From contig CAKPZC010000073.1 of NCBI GenBank assembly GCA_934203355.1, positions 1-9,424 on the forward strand: DNA of 9,424 bases. The letters are read 5' to 3'. The notes beneath the pieces were generated by a model. The model had not been told where the DNA came from. It saw only the letters and a list, made by a program, of their open reading frames with translations, and did no database searches. This document shows, piece by piece, positions 1 through 5,624 of the stretch. The stretch is from an uncultured Prevotella sp. (lineage in GTDB: Bacteria; Bacteroidota; Bacteroidia; Bacteroidales; Bacteroidaceae). Made by a program: the position numbers and the translations under genes. The stretch's first letter is position 1; each line of letters starts with the position of its first letter.

Positions 1-155
1 TGGGTTACAGAACGAACCAAAACGCTTAGGAAAGTGAGCTAAATTTGGTACAACGAACTGGACACCCTATTTATTTGTTATCTTTTCGTATTACTAAATC
101 TCTCTTATCAACAAGAAAAAAGCACAAATAGAAACCATTCTTGATTTTTCTTTAT

Positions 156-163
156 TACCTTTG
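156..163 (+). promoter_or_regulatory. Possible -7 promoter box for the SpoU methyltransferase gene
   Basis: The sequence tacctttg matches the Bacteroidetes -7 consensus TAnnTTTG exactly and lies 32 nt before the ATG at 196. No convincing TTTG is found 19-21 nt further upstream, so only half of the promoter is supported. The surrounding 1-195 stretch is AT-rich and holds no convincing gene. One isolated match to TTATCAACA lies at 105-113. Confidence 0.4.
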
Positions 164-195
164 TATTCAAGAATACACAACTCAACATATAATAT

Positions 196-741
196 ATGCG
201 CAAACTCCGTACAATAGAAATGCAGCGTCTCTCGGTCGACGAGTTTCACGAGGCACGCAAACTGCCTCTCATCGTAGTGCTCGACGACGTGCGCTCGCTC
301 TACAACGTGGGCTCGGTGTTCCGCTCAAGCGACGCCTTCCGTGTGGAGGCGGTCTATCTTTGCGGCATCACCGCCACCCCACCCCATCCCGAAATCCACA
401 AGACAGCCCTCGGAGGCGAGGACTCTGTGGCATGGCGCTACTTCGACACTGCCACCGAAGCAGTAGAATCGCTCCACAACGAGGGAGTGACCGTATACTC
501 CATCGAGCAGGTGGAAGGCTCCACCAAACTACAGAACCTGCAACTCGACACTTCGCGACGCTATGCCGTGGTGTTCGGCAACGAGGTGAAGGGTGTTCAC
601 CAGGAAGTGGTAGATATATCAGACGGATGCCTCGAAATACCGCAATTTGGCACCAAACACTCGCTCAACGTAAGCGTCACGGCTGGAATGGTAATCTGGG
701 AAGTAGCTAAACAGTTCCTGGAAAAGCTCGGCAAAGCTTAG
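196..741 (+). CDS. SpoU/TrmH-family RNA 2'-O-methyltransferase
   Basis: This gene encodes a 181-residue SPOUT-class methyltransferase. The family transfers a methyl group from S-adenosylmethionine to a ribose 2'-OH in tRNA or rRNA, acting in the cytoplasm as a dimer with a knotted cofactor site. All three SpoU motifs are visible: motif 1 around residues 37-48 (N37...R43, the expected catalytic arginine), motif 2 at 125-134 (VVFGNEVKGV, with Glu130), and motif 3 at 146-169 (LEIPQFGTKHSLNVSVTAG...E). There is no extra N-terminal RNA-binding domain, so it is a minimal catalytic-domain protein, similar in size to TrmL-like enzymes. The target nucleotide cannot be told from sequence. The ATG at 196 has an AT-rich leader without Shine-Dalgarno, normal for this phylum. 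Its stop TAG (739-741) and the last codons fall in the first unit of a decamer repeat array. An overlapping frame from 141 is a shadow. Confidence 0.93.
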   Translation: MRKLRTIEMQRLSVDEFHEARKLPLIVVLDDVRSLYNVGSVFRSSDAFRVEAVYLCGITATPPHPEIHKTALGGEDSVAWRYFDTATEAVESLHNEGVTVYSIEQVEGSTKLQNLQLDTSRRYAVVFGNEVKGVHQEVVDISDGCLEIPQFGTKHSLNVSVTAGMVIWEVAKQFLEKLGKA

Positions 742-850
742 CAATGCCCAGCAAAGCTTAGCAATGCCCAGCAAAGCTTAGCAATGCCCAGCAAAGCTTA
801 GCAAGGCTTAGCAAAGCTTAGCAAGGCTTAGTAATGCCCAGCAAGGCTTA
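731..850. repeat. Tandem decamer array (12 units) overlapping the end of the methyltransferase gene
   Basis: Twelve consecutive 10-bp units run without gaps from 731 to 850. The types are gcaaagctta (731, 751, 771, 791, 811), gcaatgccca (741, 761, 781), gcaaggctta (801, 821, 841) and gtaatgccca (831). The first part is therefore a 20-bp higher-order unit, gcaaagcttagcaatgccca, repeated three times. The segment 721-730 (gaaaagctcg) matches the decamer at 7 of 10 positions and may be a decayed unit inside the coding region. The first unit provides the stop codon of the upstream gene. Ten is not a multiple of three, so the array cannot encode a simple repeated peptide. The array fills the gap to the next gene, and no terminator is visible in it. 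Confidence 0.95.
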
Positions 851-893
851 GAAAAAAAACAATCCCCCCACAAACAATATTTTCATAATAGCT

Positions 894-2432
894 ATGGAAT
901 CTCACAACATCAGCAAAGTTGAGCTCCGCAATCTCCAGATGGACGACTACGACCAGCTCGCGCGTTCGTTCAAGCGCATCTACGGCGACGAGGATGTGTT
1001 CTGGACCAAGTCACAAATCAAGAAACTCATCACCATTTTCCCCGAGGGTCAGGTAGTGATTATCGTCGACGACAAGATTGTGGGCTGTGCGCTCTCCATC
1101 ATCGTCGACTATAACATGGTAAAGGGCGACCACACCTACGCACAGGTGACAGGCAACGAAACCTTCAACACCCACAACCCAAAGGGCAACATTCTCTACG
1201 GCATTGAGGTGTTCATACATCCCGACTACCGCGGACTCCGACTGGCACGACGTATGTATGAATATCGCAAGGAACTATGCGAGAAACTCAACCTAAAGGC
1301 TATCATGTTCGGCGGACGCATACCTAACTACCATAAGTATGCCGACAAAATGCGACCTAAGGAATATATTGAACGCGTGCGCTCGCGCGAGATATACGAC
1401 CCCGTGCTCACATTCCAGCTCTCAAACGACTTCCACGTGCGACGCGTGATGCGCAACTATCTGCCCAACGACGAGGAGTCGAAACACTGCGCCACACTGC
1501 TCCAATGGGACAACATCTACTATCAGCCGCCAACCGACTCGTATGTGGAAAAACGACCCACTGTGCGCATCGGACTGGTGCAATGGCAAATGCGACCCTA
1601 CGACTCACTCGACGACCTCTTCGAGCAGGTGGAGTTCTTCGTCGACTCGGTGAGCGACTATAAGAGCGATTTTATTCTGTTCCCGGAATACTTCAACGCA
1701 CCACTCATGGCGAAATTCAACGACATGGGCGAGGCACAGTCTATACGCGCCATGGCTCAGTACACCGAACAGATACGCGACCGATTCCGCGAACTTGCCA
1801 TCTCATATAATATCAACATCATCACTGGCTCAATGCCTTTCCTCAAAGAGGACAACTCATTATATAATGTGGGATTCCTGTGCCGACGCGACGGAACCGT
1901 TGACATGTACGAGAAGATTCACGTCACACCCGACGAGCAGAAGTGCTGGGGCCTCTCGGGAGGCTCGCGCATACAGACCTTCGACACCGACTGCGGAAAG
2001 ATAGGCATCGTCATCTGCTACGACGTGGAGTTCCCTGAGCTGTCGCGACTTATGGCCGACGACGGCATGAAGATTCTCTTCGTGCCTTTCATGACCGACA
2101 CACAGAATGCCTACTCACGAGTGCGTGTCTGCGCTCAGGCACGTGCCATCGAGAACGAGTGCTACGTGGCAATAGCCGGAAGCGTGGGCAACCTGCCCCG
2201 CGTGCACAACATGGACATACAGTATGCACAGTCGGCTGTGTTCACTCCTTGCGACTTCGCTTTCCCCAACGACGGCAAACGCGCAGAGGCTACGCCCAAC
2301 ACCGAAATGATTCTCGTGTCGGACGTCGACCTCTCGCTCCTTAACGAGCTGCATACCTACGGCGCTGTGCGCAACCTGCGCGACCGCCGTGGCGACCTTT
2401 ATAAATTAGAAATGAAAAAGGCAGCAAAATAA
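894..2432 (+). CDS. Bifunctional GNAT acetyltransferase / carbon-nitrogen hydrolase (nitrilase superfamily)
   Basis: This is a 512-residue two-domain enzyme. Residues ~8-165 form a GNAT N-acetyltransferase domain, with the acetyl-CoA binding motif A near 109-127 (HPDYRGLRLARR...). Residues ~223-500 form a nitrilase-superfamily amidohydrolase with the full catalytic triad: Glu265 in FPEYF, Lys341 in YEKIH, and Cys375 in VICYDVEFPE. The family hydrolyses amide or nitrile C-N bonds through a cysteine thioester. The order and length match the known fusion family that includes Bacillus subtilis YhcX (about 513 residues), whose substrate I do not know. The fusion suggests that acylation and deacylation or amide cleavage of one small molecule are coupled, but that is inference. 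No signal peptide or membrane segment is seen, so it is probably cytosolic. The start at 894 follows the decamer array and lacks a clear Shine-Dalgarno. Co-transcription with the upstream methyltransferase is possible, since no terminator separates them. Confidence 0.93.
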   Translation: MESHNISKVELRNLQMDDYDQLARSFKRIYGDEDVFWTKSQIKKLITIFPEGQVVIIVDDKIVGCALSIIVDYNMVKGDHTYAQVTGNETFNTHNPKGNILYGIEVFIHPDYRGLRLARRMYEYRKELCEKLNLKAIMFGGRIPNYHKYADKMRPKEYIERVRSREIYDPVLTFQLSNDFHVRRVMRNYLPNDEESKHCATLLQWDNIYYQPPTDSYVEKRPTVRIGLVQWQMRPYDSLDDLFEQVEFFVDSVSDYKSDFILFPEYFNAPLMAKFNDMGEAQSIRAMAQYTEQIRDRFRELAISYNINIITGSMPFLKEDNSLYNVGFLCRRDGTVDMYEKIHVTPDEQKCWGLSGGSRIQTFDTDCGKIGIVICYDVEFPELSRLMADDGMKILFVPFMTDTQNAYSRVRVCAQARAIENECYVAIAGSVGNLPRVHNMDIQYAQSAVFTPCDFAFPNDGKRAEATPNTEMILVSDVDLSLLNELHTYGAVRNLRDRRGDLYKLEMKKAAK

Positions 2433-2457
2433 CTCTGTTTATTAGAAATTGATGATT

Positions 2458-2568
2458 AAGAGTTAAGAACTAAGAAAGAGGATTTATAATTACCGTTATT
2501 TGCTATTGGCTTTCAGCATATTGCAAATAAAACACATAAAAATCCTTCATTCTTAGTTCTTAACTCTT
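2458..2568. repeat. Inverted-repeat element with 19-bp arms (MITE-like or terminator-like)
   Basis: The 19-nt arm aagagttaagaactaagaa at 2458-2476 is exactly reverse-complementary to 2550-2568. Pairing continues imperfectly outward and inward (aggattt at 2478-2484 against aaatcct at 2540-2546). A second nested pair, ttatttgc/gcaaataa, lies near 2496-2503 and 2523-2530. Transcribed, it would fold into a long stem and could end transcription of the upstream hydrolase gene. The shape also fits a small non-autonomous mobile or interspersed repeat. No open reading frame is associated with it. Confidence 0.75.
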
Positions 2569-2595
2569 TATTCATGTAATTTTTCGTCATAAAAC

Positions 2596-2626
2596 TTTGT
2601 CATTCTATTTATTTTAACTAAATTAG
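2596..2626 (+). promoter_or_regulatory. Bacteroidetes-type promoter for the secreted repeat protein
   Basis: TTTG at 2596-2599 is followed after 19 nt by taaattag at 2619-2626, matching TAnnTTTG at all but one fixed position. The spacing fits the Bacteroidetes sigma-70 consensus. Transcription would start about 40-50 nt before the ATG at 2678, giving an AT-rich leader with no Shine-Dalgarno. Confidence 0.6.
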
Positions 2627-2677
2627 CACAGAAATTAAACTAACAATAATATTATAAACCAACTAAAACCTACAATT

Positions 2678-3922
2678 ATGAAAAAAAATCTACTTAAATC
2701 ACTATTGCTTACGCTCATCGCCGTATTCTCGGCAATGACAGCAGACGCACAATGCTACATCATCGGCAACGACGGAAATTGGATTACCAACCAGGCAGGA
2801 GCGAAACTTGAGGCCACCTCAACAGAAGGAGTCTATGAGGGCGACGTGACCTTTGACGAAGACTGCTACTACTTCTTCGTGGCAACAAAGCTTATGGAAG
2901 AAAGCGACGACTGGCAAGGACTTCGCAACTACCGCTACAATCCTACGCAACCCGACTTGGTGAATGTCGTATACAATGAACCTTCAAAACTTGCCAATCC
3001 AAACGAGGGCATAGACGGTTCGTTCCGTGTGGCTGACACAGGCGTTCATCACATTACTGTTAATTTCAACGAGAAGACAGTCACAGTGAACGGCACATAT
3101 CCTGAGTATATCTACATCCTGGGATCCGACGGAAATTGGCAAACAAACAATGCTTCTGCCACTCTCAGCCGCGTTACTGGTACTGACATCTACACCAAGG
3201 AGGTGACTTTCACAAGCCAATGGTTCGCTTTCTTCACCACTATCAGCGAGAAGGAAGACGATTGGGACTTCGTCAACGCAAACCGCTGGGCTTTCAATGG
3301 CAAAATCATGCCTAACACTATCACTTACGCCGCAAAGGACCCCAACGCCACATCAGAAATCGAACGTCTCGGCAAATACATGGTCACATTCAACTACACC
3401 GATAAGACTTTCGAACTCTATGACCCTGAATACAATCCAGACGAAAAGAAATGTATTTACTTCGTGGGTGATGCCAACAGCTGGCAAACTAATTCTTGCT
3501 TCGCTAAACTTGAAGAAAACGAGAATGAGGAGAATATCTACAGCGGTGAGGTGGAACTGAGCCAATACTTCACCATTGCAACAGCCCTTACTGCCGACGA
3601 AGCAGACTGGACCAACTTCAATAACAACCGCTGGGGACCTGACATCGACGCTACTGAAGTGGGCGAAAACTCTGTCACCGACATGTACAAAACAAGCACA
3701 GCTTTCCTCATCAACCAGGACGGCAACTATGATGTGAAAGTAGACTTCAACGCCAATAAGCTCTACATCAACAAGCTTATCTCTACTGGCATCTCGTCGG
3801 CAACAATGGTAGATGTAACCACACCACAACCCTACTACGACCTAACAGGACGCTGCCTTGGAACAAAGAAGCCGGTCAAGGGCATATATATCAAGAACGG
3901 ACGAAAGATTGTTGTGGAATAA
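2678..3922 (+). CDS. Secreted protein of three repeated ~110-residue domains with a C-terminal sorting-like tail
   Basis: This 414-residue protein starts with a signal peptide (MKKN, hydrophobic stretch ~8-20, likely signal peptidase I cleavage after ADA at residue 24). No lipobox is present. The mature part has three homologous units, at about 26-139, 143-248 and 258-365. Each opens with a [Y/F]-[I/V]-[I/L/V]-G-x-[D/A]-x-x-W-x-T-N motif (for example YIIGNDGNWITN, YILGSDGNWQTN, YFVGDANSWQTN). Each continues with a YxxxV strand, an aromatic stretch, a D-W motif and an N-x-x-[R/W] motif, then closes with a beta-strand pair. This beta-sandwich-like layout recalls carbohydrate-binding modules of SusE/SusF outer-membrane proteins, but that is only a resemblance. 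The tail at 387-414 (YDLTGR...KGIYIKNGRKIVV) resembles type IX secretion sorting tails of Bacteroidales. A cell-surface or secreted binding role is inferred, and the ligand is unknown. It has its own promoter at 2596-2626 and a hairpin terminator downstream. Confidence 0.85.
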   Translation: MKKNLLKSLLLTLIAVFSAMTADAQCYIIGNDGNWITNQAGAKLEATSTEGVYEGDVTFDEDCYYFFVATKLMEESDDWQGLRNYRYNPTQPDLVNVVYNEPSKLANPNEGIDGSFRVADTGVHHITVNFNEKTVTVNGTYPEYIYILGSDGNWQTNNASATLSRVTGTDIYTKEVTFTSQWFAFFTTISEKEDDWDFVNANRWAFNGKIMPNTITYAAKDPNATSEIERLGKYMVTFNYTDKTFELYDPEYNPDEKKCIYFVGDANSWQTNSCFAKLEENENEENIYSGEVELSQYFTIATALTADEADWTNFNNNRWGPDIDATEVGENSVTDMYKTSTAFLINQDGNYDVKVDFNANKLYINKLISTGISSATMVDVTTPQPYYDLTGRCLGTKKPVKGIYIKNGRKIVVE

Positions 3923-3989
3923 AGAGAAAACGCAACCAACTAAAAATAGAAAGATTCTTGAAACTTAAGAAACTTCACTTTTAAGTTGT

Positions 3990-4021
3990 AAAATACGTAT
4001 TTTTTGAGTTAAGAAGTCAGG
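3990..4021. repeat. Direct repeat, left copy, flanking the higBA cassette
   Basis: This 32-bp stretch matches 4926-4957 without gaps at about 26 of 32 positions. The two conserved blocks are aaaata(c/t)gtattttttga and gaagtca. It sits 67 bp after the stop of the secreted protein and directly before the hairpin at 4022-4062. Together the two copies bracket the toxin-antitoxin operon and the paralogue remnant. Its origin could be a tandem gene duplication or a mobile insertion. Confidence 0.6.
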
Positions 4022-4062
4022 TGCTAACTAAAGCTTAGTAAGTCATTAAGCTTTAGTTAGCA
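4022..4062. terminator. Strong hairpin between convergent genes (bidirectional terminator candidate)
   Basis: The 16-nt arm tgctaactaaagctta at 4022-4037 pairs perfectly with 4047-4062, with a 9-nt loop at 4038-4046. It lies between the rightward secreted-protein gene (ends 3922) and the leftward higA gene (ends 4073). Neither side has a long T tract (ttct on the right), so it is not a textbook intrinsic terminator. Its position between convergent genes still favours that role. Confidence 0.65.
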
Positions 4063-4072
4063 TTCTAAAATA

Positions 4073-4405
4073 TCACAACACTGCTGCCGCCGAACGTATT
4101 TTGCTCAATATTTTAGACAAATGAGAGTCTTGTCTTGCAATTTGAAGATTATACTCGCTCTGCATATTTATGAGCATATAAGCCTTTATGCCAAGAGCAG
4201 CCTCAATGCGCAAAGCATAATCGGTGGTTACGGGACGCTTACAATTAAGAATCTCATTGAATACGGTGTAAGAACAACCTATCAACAAGGCAAACTTACG
4301 CTGAGATATTCCACGTGCCTCAAGCTCATCCTTTACTATCTCGCCTGGATGTACAGGAGACGAAGGCACCAAATCGCTTATATTATAAGTCTTTATACTT
4401 TCCAT
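4073..4405 (-). CDS. higA: HigA-family antitoxin (XRE helix-turn-helix)
   Basis: This 110-residue protein has the HigA hallmark PGEIVKDELEARGISQ (about 20-35), followed by a helix-turn-helix at ~33-55 (QRKFALLIGCS...FNEILNCKRPVT) and a short C-terminal tail. In the known family the antitoxin binds and neutralises the HigB mRNA-cleaving toxin, and the complex represses its own promoter. It is the second gene of the operon, starting 5 nt after the toxin stop, which is the toxin-first order typical of HigBA. No Shine-Dalgarno is seen in the 5-nt gap, so translational coupling is likely. Its stop lies 10 bp from the hairpin at 4022-4062. Base composition is more AT-rich than in the neighbouring housekeeping genes, consistent with horizontal transfer. 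Confidence 0.88.
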   Translation of the reverse strand: MESIKTYNISDLVPSSPVHPGEIVKDELEARGISQRKFALLIGCSYTVFNEILNCKRPVTTDYALRIEAALGIKAYMLINMQSEYNLQIARQDSHLSKILSKIRSAAAVL

Positions 4406-4410
4406 ACTAT

Positions 4411-4728
4411 TTACTTGTAATGATTACTAATATCTAACAGACGGCATACTTTTATTGTTATGTCATCCATATTATCTTTGACTATAAATTCCAAACGATA
4501 CTGTTTTCCACACCTTACAGAAGAAATGCCTTTTTTGTCGCCAACAAGAACTTCATAGTTTAATGACCTAAACACAAATAAATCCTCTATACATTTGGCG
4601 TTGGCAAGTGCTATTACTGCTTTTTGATAGCTACGCACTACTTCTGGTTGATATCGATGCTTCTTGTCACTTGTTTTCCCTTTGAAATATAAGTCTTGCA
4701 GATATTCCTTGTCAAACTCTATATTCAT
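4411..4728 (-). CDS. higB: HigB-type toxin (RelE/ParE superfamily mRNA interferase)
   Basis: This 105-residue protein fits the HigB branch of the RelE/ParE fold. Visible family features are the N-terminal strand and YLQDLYFKGK region (about 9-18), YQPEVVRSYQKAV (26-38), FRSLNYEVLVGDKKGISSVR (53-72) and the QYRLEF strand (76-81), and a basic, histidine-containing C-terminus (NHYK). Known HigB toxins cut mRNA on the ribosome, so cleavage of translated mRNA is the expected activity. The full length and intact core suggest a functional toxin. It is first in the operon with higA. The promoter at 4733-4764 places the likely transcription start at or within a few bases of the ATG, so the mRNA may be nearly leaderless. 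Confidence 0.87.
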   Translation of the reverse strand: MNIEFDKEYLQDLYFKGKTSDKKHRYQPEVVRSYQKAVIALANAKCIEDLFVFRSLNYEVLVGDKKGISSVRCGKQYRLEFIVKDNMDDITIKVCRLLDISNHYK

Positions 4729-4732
4729 TTAG

Positions 4733-4764
4733 CAAAGTTAATTCTTTTTATCGATATTCACAAA
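4733..4764 (-). promoter_or_regulatory. Promoter of the higBA operon
   Basis: On the minus strand TTTG (4764-4761) is followed after exactly 20 nt by taactttg (4740-4733), a perfect match to TTTG-N20-TAnnTTTG. The -7 box ends 4 nt before the higB ATG at 4728, so the predicted transcription start is essentially at the start codon. Confidence 0.75.
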
Positions 4765-4771
4765 ATATCGA
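4751..4771. promoter_or_regulatory. Palindromic operator overlapping the higBA -33 box
   Basis: The arms tcgatatt (4751-4758) and aatatcga (4764-4771) are a perfect 8-bp inverted repeat around a 5-nt centre. The palindrome covers the -33 TTTG. Autorepression by HigA or HigBA through such a site is usual for the family. Binding here is inferred from position and symmetry. Confidence 0.6.
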
Positions 4772-4807
4772 ACAATAAAAATGAGGTATTGTACGATAAG
4801 ACATTCC

Positions 4808-4879
4808 AAATATGAAGTATATAAATACATCAGCTTCGTAGGAAATGCCAATAATTGGATACAAATACTTGCATTATAA
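4808..4879 (+). pseudogene. Degenerate fragment of a paralogue of the secreted repeat protein
   Basis: In one frame this stretch reads about 23 codons to a stop at 4877-4879 and includes YKYISFVGNANNWIQ. This resembles the opening of the third repeat of the secreted protein at 2678-3922 (CIYFVGDANSWQT), with 6 of 8 identical residues across FVGxANxW. The DNA also matches (ttcgt at 4835 and atgccaa at 4845 align with 3461 and 3471 at the same spacing). There is no start codon context, signal peptide or remaining domain, so it is read as a remnant. It is short, and chance similarity cannot be fully excluded. Confidence 0.5.
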
Positions 4880-4925
4880 GATTAGGTGACTCAAAGATAC
4901 AAAATATTGTTTATAAATCAGTTAC

Positions 4926-4957
4926 AAAATATGTATTTTTTGAATGTCGAAGTCATG
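4926..4957. repeat. Direct repeat, right copy, flanking the higBA cassette
   Basis: This is the partner of 3990-4021, on the same strand, gap-free, with about 26 of 32 positions identical. It lies about 47 bp after the stop of the paralogue remnant, much as the left copy lies 67 bp after the stop of the intact gene. This supports duplication of a gene end plus its downstream flank. Confidence 0.6.
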
Positions 4958-4970
4958 AAAAAGAGGGTAT

Positions 4971-5203
4971 GTCAAAACTCATACAAAGCGGGCTGAAAGC
5001 CCAATGTTCTCCATAGCCCAGGGCAACGCCCTGGGTATCAGACATTTACAGATAATGCGCCCTGTAAGGGCAGCTTTAACGTTCCATTGTTTTTTACAGT
5101 TGCCATTACAGGGCGCATTGTTCGGTTTTGTATCCGTTTACCCAGGGCGATGCCATAGGCTATGGAGGACATTGGGCTTTCAGCCCGCATTGTATGAGTT
5201 TTA
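4971..5203. repeat. Long nested palindromic element (REP/BIME- or MITE-like)
   Basis: The 41-nt segment 4978-5018 is reverse-complementary to 5158-5198 with only two mismatches. Pairing extends outward to about 4971/5203 with one more mismatch, and inward through 5019-5036 against 5140-5157 with four mismatches. An inner pair joins 5054-5072 (aatgcgccctgtaagggca) with 5101-5119. Each arm also contains small hairpins such as gggctgaaagccc (4990-5002) and cagggcaacgccctg (5019-5033). The element is much more GC-rich than its surroundings. I recognise the gggctgaaagccc and cgccctggg words as a type of interspersed repeat in Bacteroidales genomes, but I cannot name the family. Reading frames across it are palindrome artefacts. 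No transposase is present. Confidence 0.85.
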
Positions 5204-5304
5204 ACACCCCCTCCTCCTATATATGTAAAGATAATTCTGACTTGTTACTTATCCAAATAAATCATCACAAAAAGAATAAACATAAACCGTATTTCGTGTT
5301 TTGC

Positions 5305-5392
5305 GTTCTGGTAATTTATGTTTCAAGTTCTGGTAATATGTGTTTCAAGTTCTGGTAATATGTGTTTTAAGTTCTGGTACTATGTGTTTCAT
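5305..5392. repeat. Four tandem 22-bp repeats
   Basis: Four head-to-tail 22-bp units start at 5305, 5327, 5349 and 5371. They share gttctggtaat at the front and gtgtttcaa at the end, with one to three substitutions each. The preceding 5289-5304 looks like a decayed partial unit. There are no spacers, so this is not a CRISPR array. The period of about two helical turns would place all copies on one DNA face, as in iterons or repeated protein sites, but no function is known. Confidence 0.9.
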
Positions 5393-5624
5393 CAGATTAA
5401 AGAATAACTTTTAAGAGCCTTAAGGATAACTTTGGCTGTTTGGGTATACCTGTTGACCCACATTGTAGTTCTTTACCACGACAAACAAAGGTTTTAACAT
5501 CCCTGTTGTCTTATAGTTATTTATCCCCCTACCCTCTCATTATGCCACATTTATACAGCTCATTTATTGATTTTTTCGTAACTTTGCAAAGTTATATCCA
5601 CTTGAAACTTACATATTTATATAA
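5393..5624 (+). promoter_or_regulatory. Upstream region of miaB with a -7 box and palindrome
   Basis: No gene is supported here. A perfect TAnnTTTG box (taactttg, 5579-5586) lies 38 nt before the miaB ATG and overlaps a perfect 14-bp palindrome, aactttgcaaagtt (5580-5593). No good TTTG is found at the expected -33 distance. A second perfect taactttg occurs at 5427-5434, again without a clear partner. The frame at 5440-5628 has no recognisable protein features. Confidence 0.45.

Noticed and set aside
24..34. gcttaggaaag resembles the decamer-array unit junction gcttagcaaag
   Set aside because: A single 11-bp near match outside the array is too short to call a repeat copy.
1..42. Possible 3' end of an upstream coding sequence (frames ending at about 36 or 42)
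   Set aside because: Only 11-13 codons are visible in either frame and no family is recognisable, so neither a gene nor its frame can be supported.
105..113. Single TTATCAACA (DnaA-box-like) site upstream of the methyltransferase
   Set aside because: It is isolated, unlike the cluster at the right end, and a lone match is expected now and then in AT-rich spacers.
5004..5358. Open reading frames across the palindromic element and the 22-bp repeats
   Set aside because: They lie in palindromic and repeated DNA, have no recognisable motifs, and show no start-site or promoter support.
5305..5392. CRISPR-like array
   Set aside because: Units are directly adjacent with no unique spacers and no cas genes are nearby.
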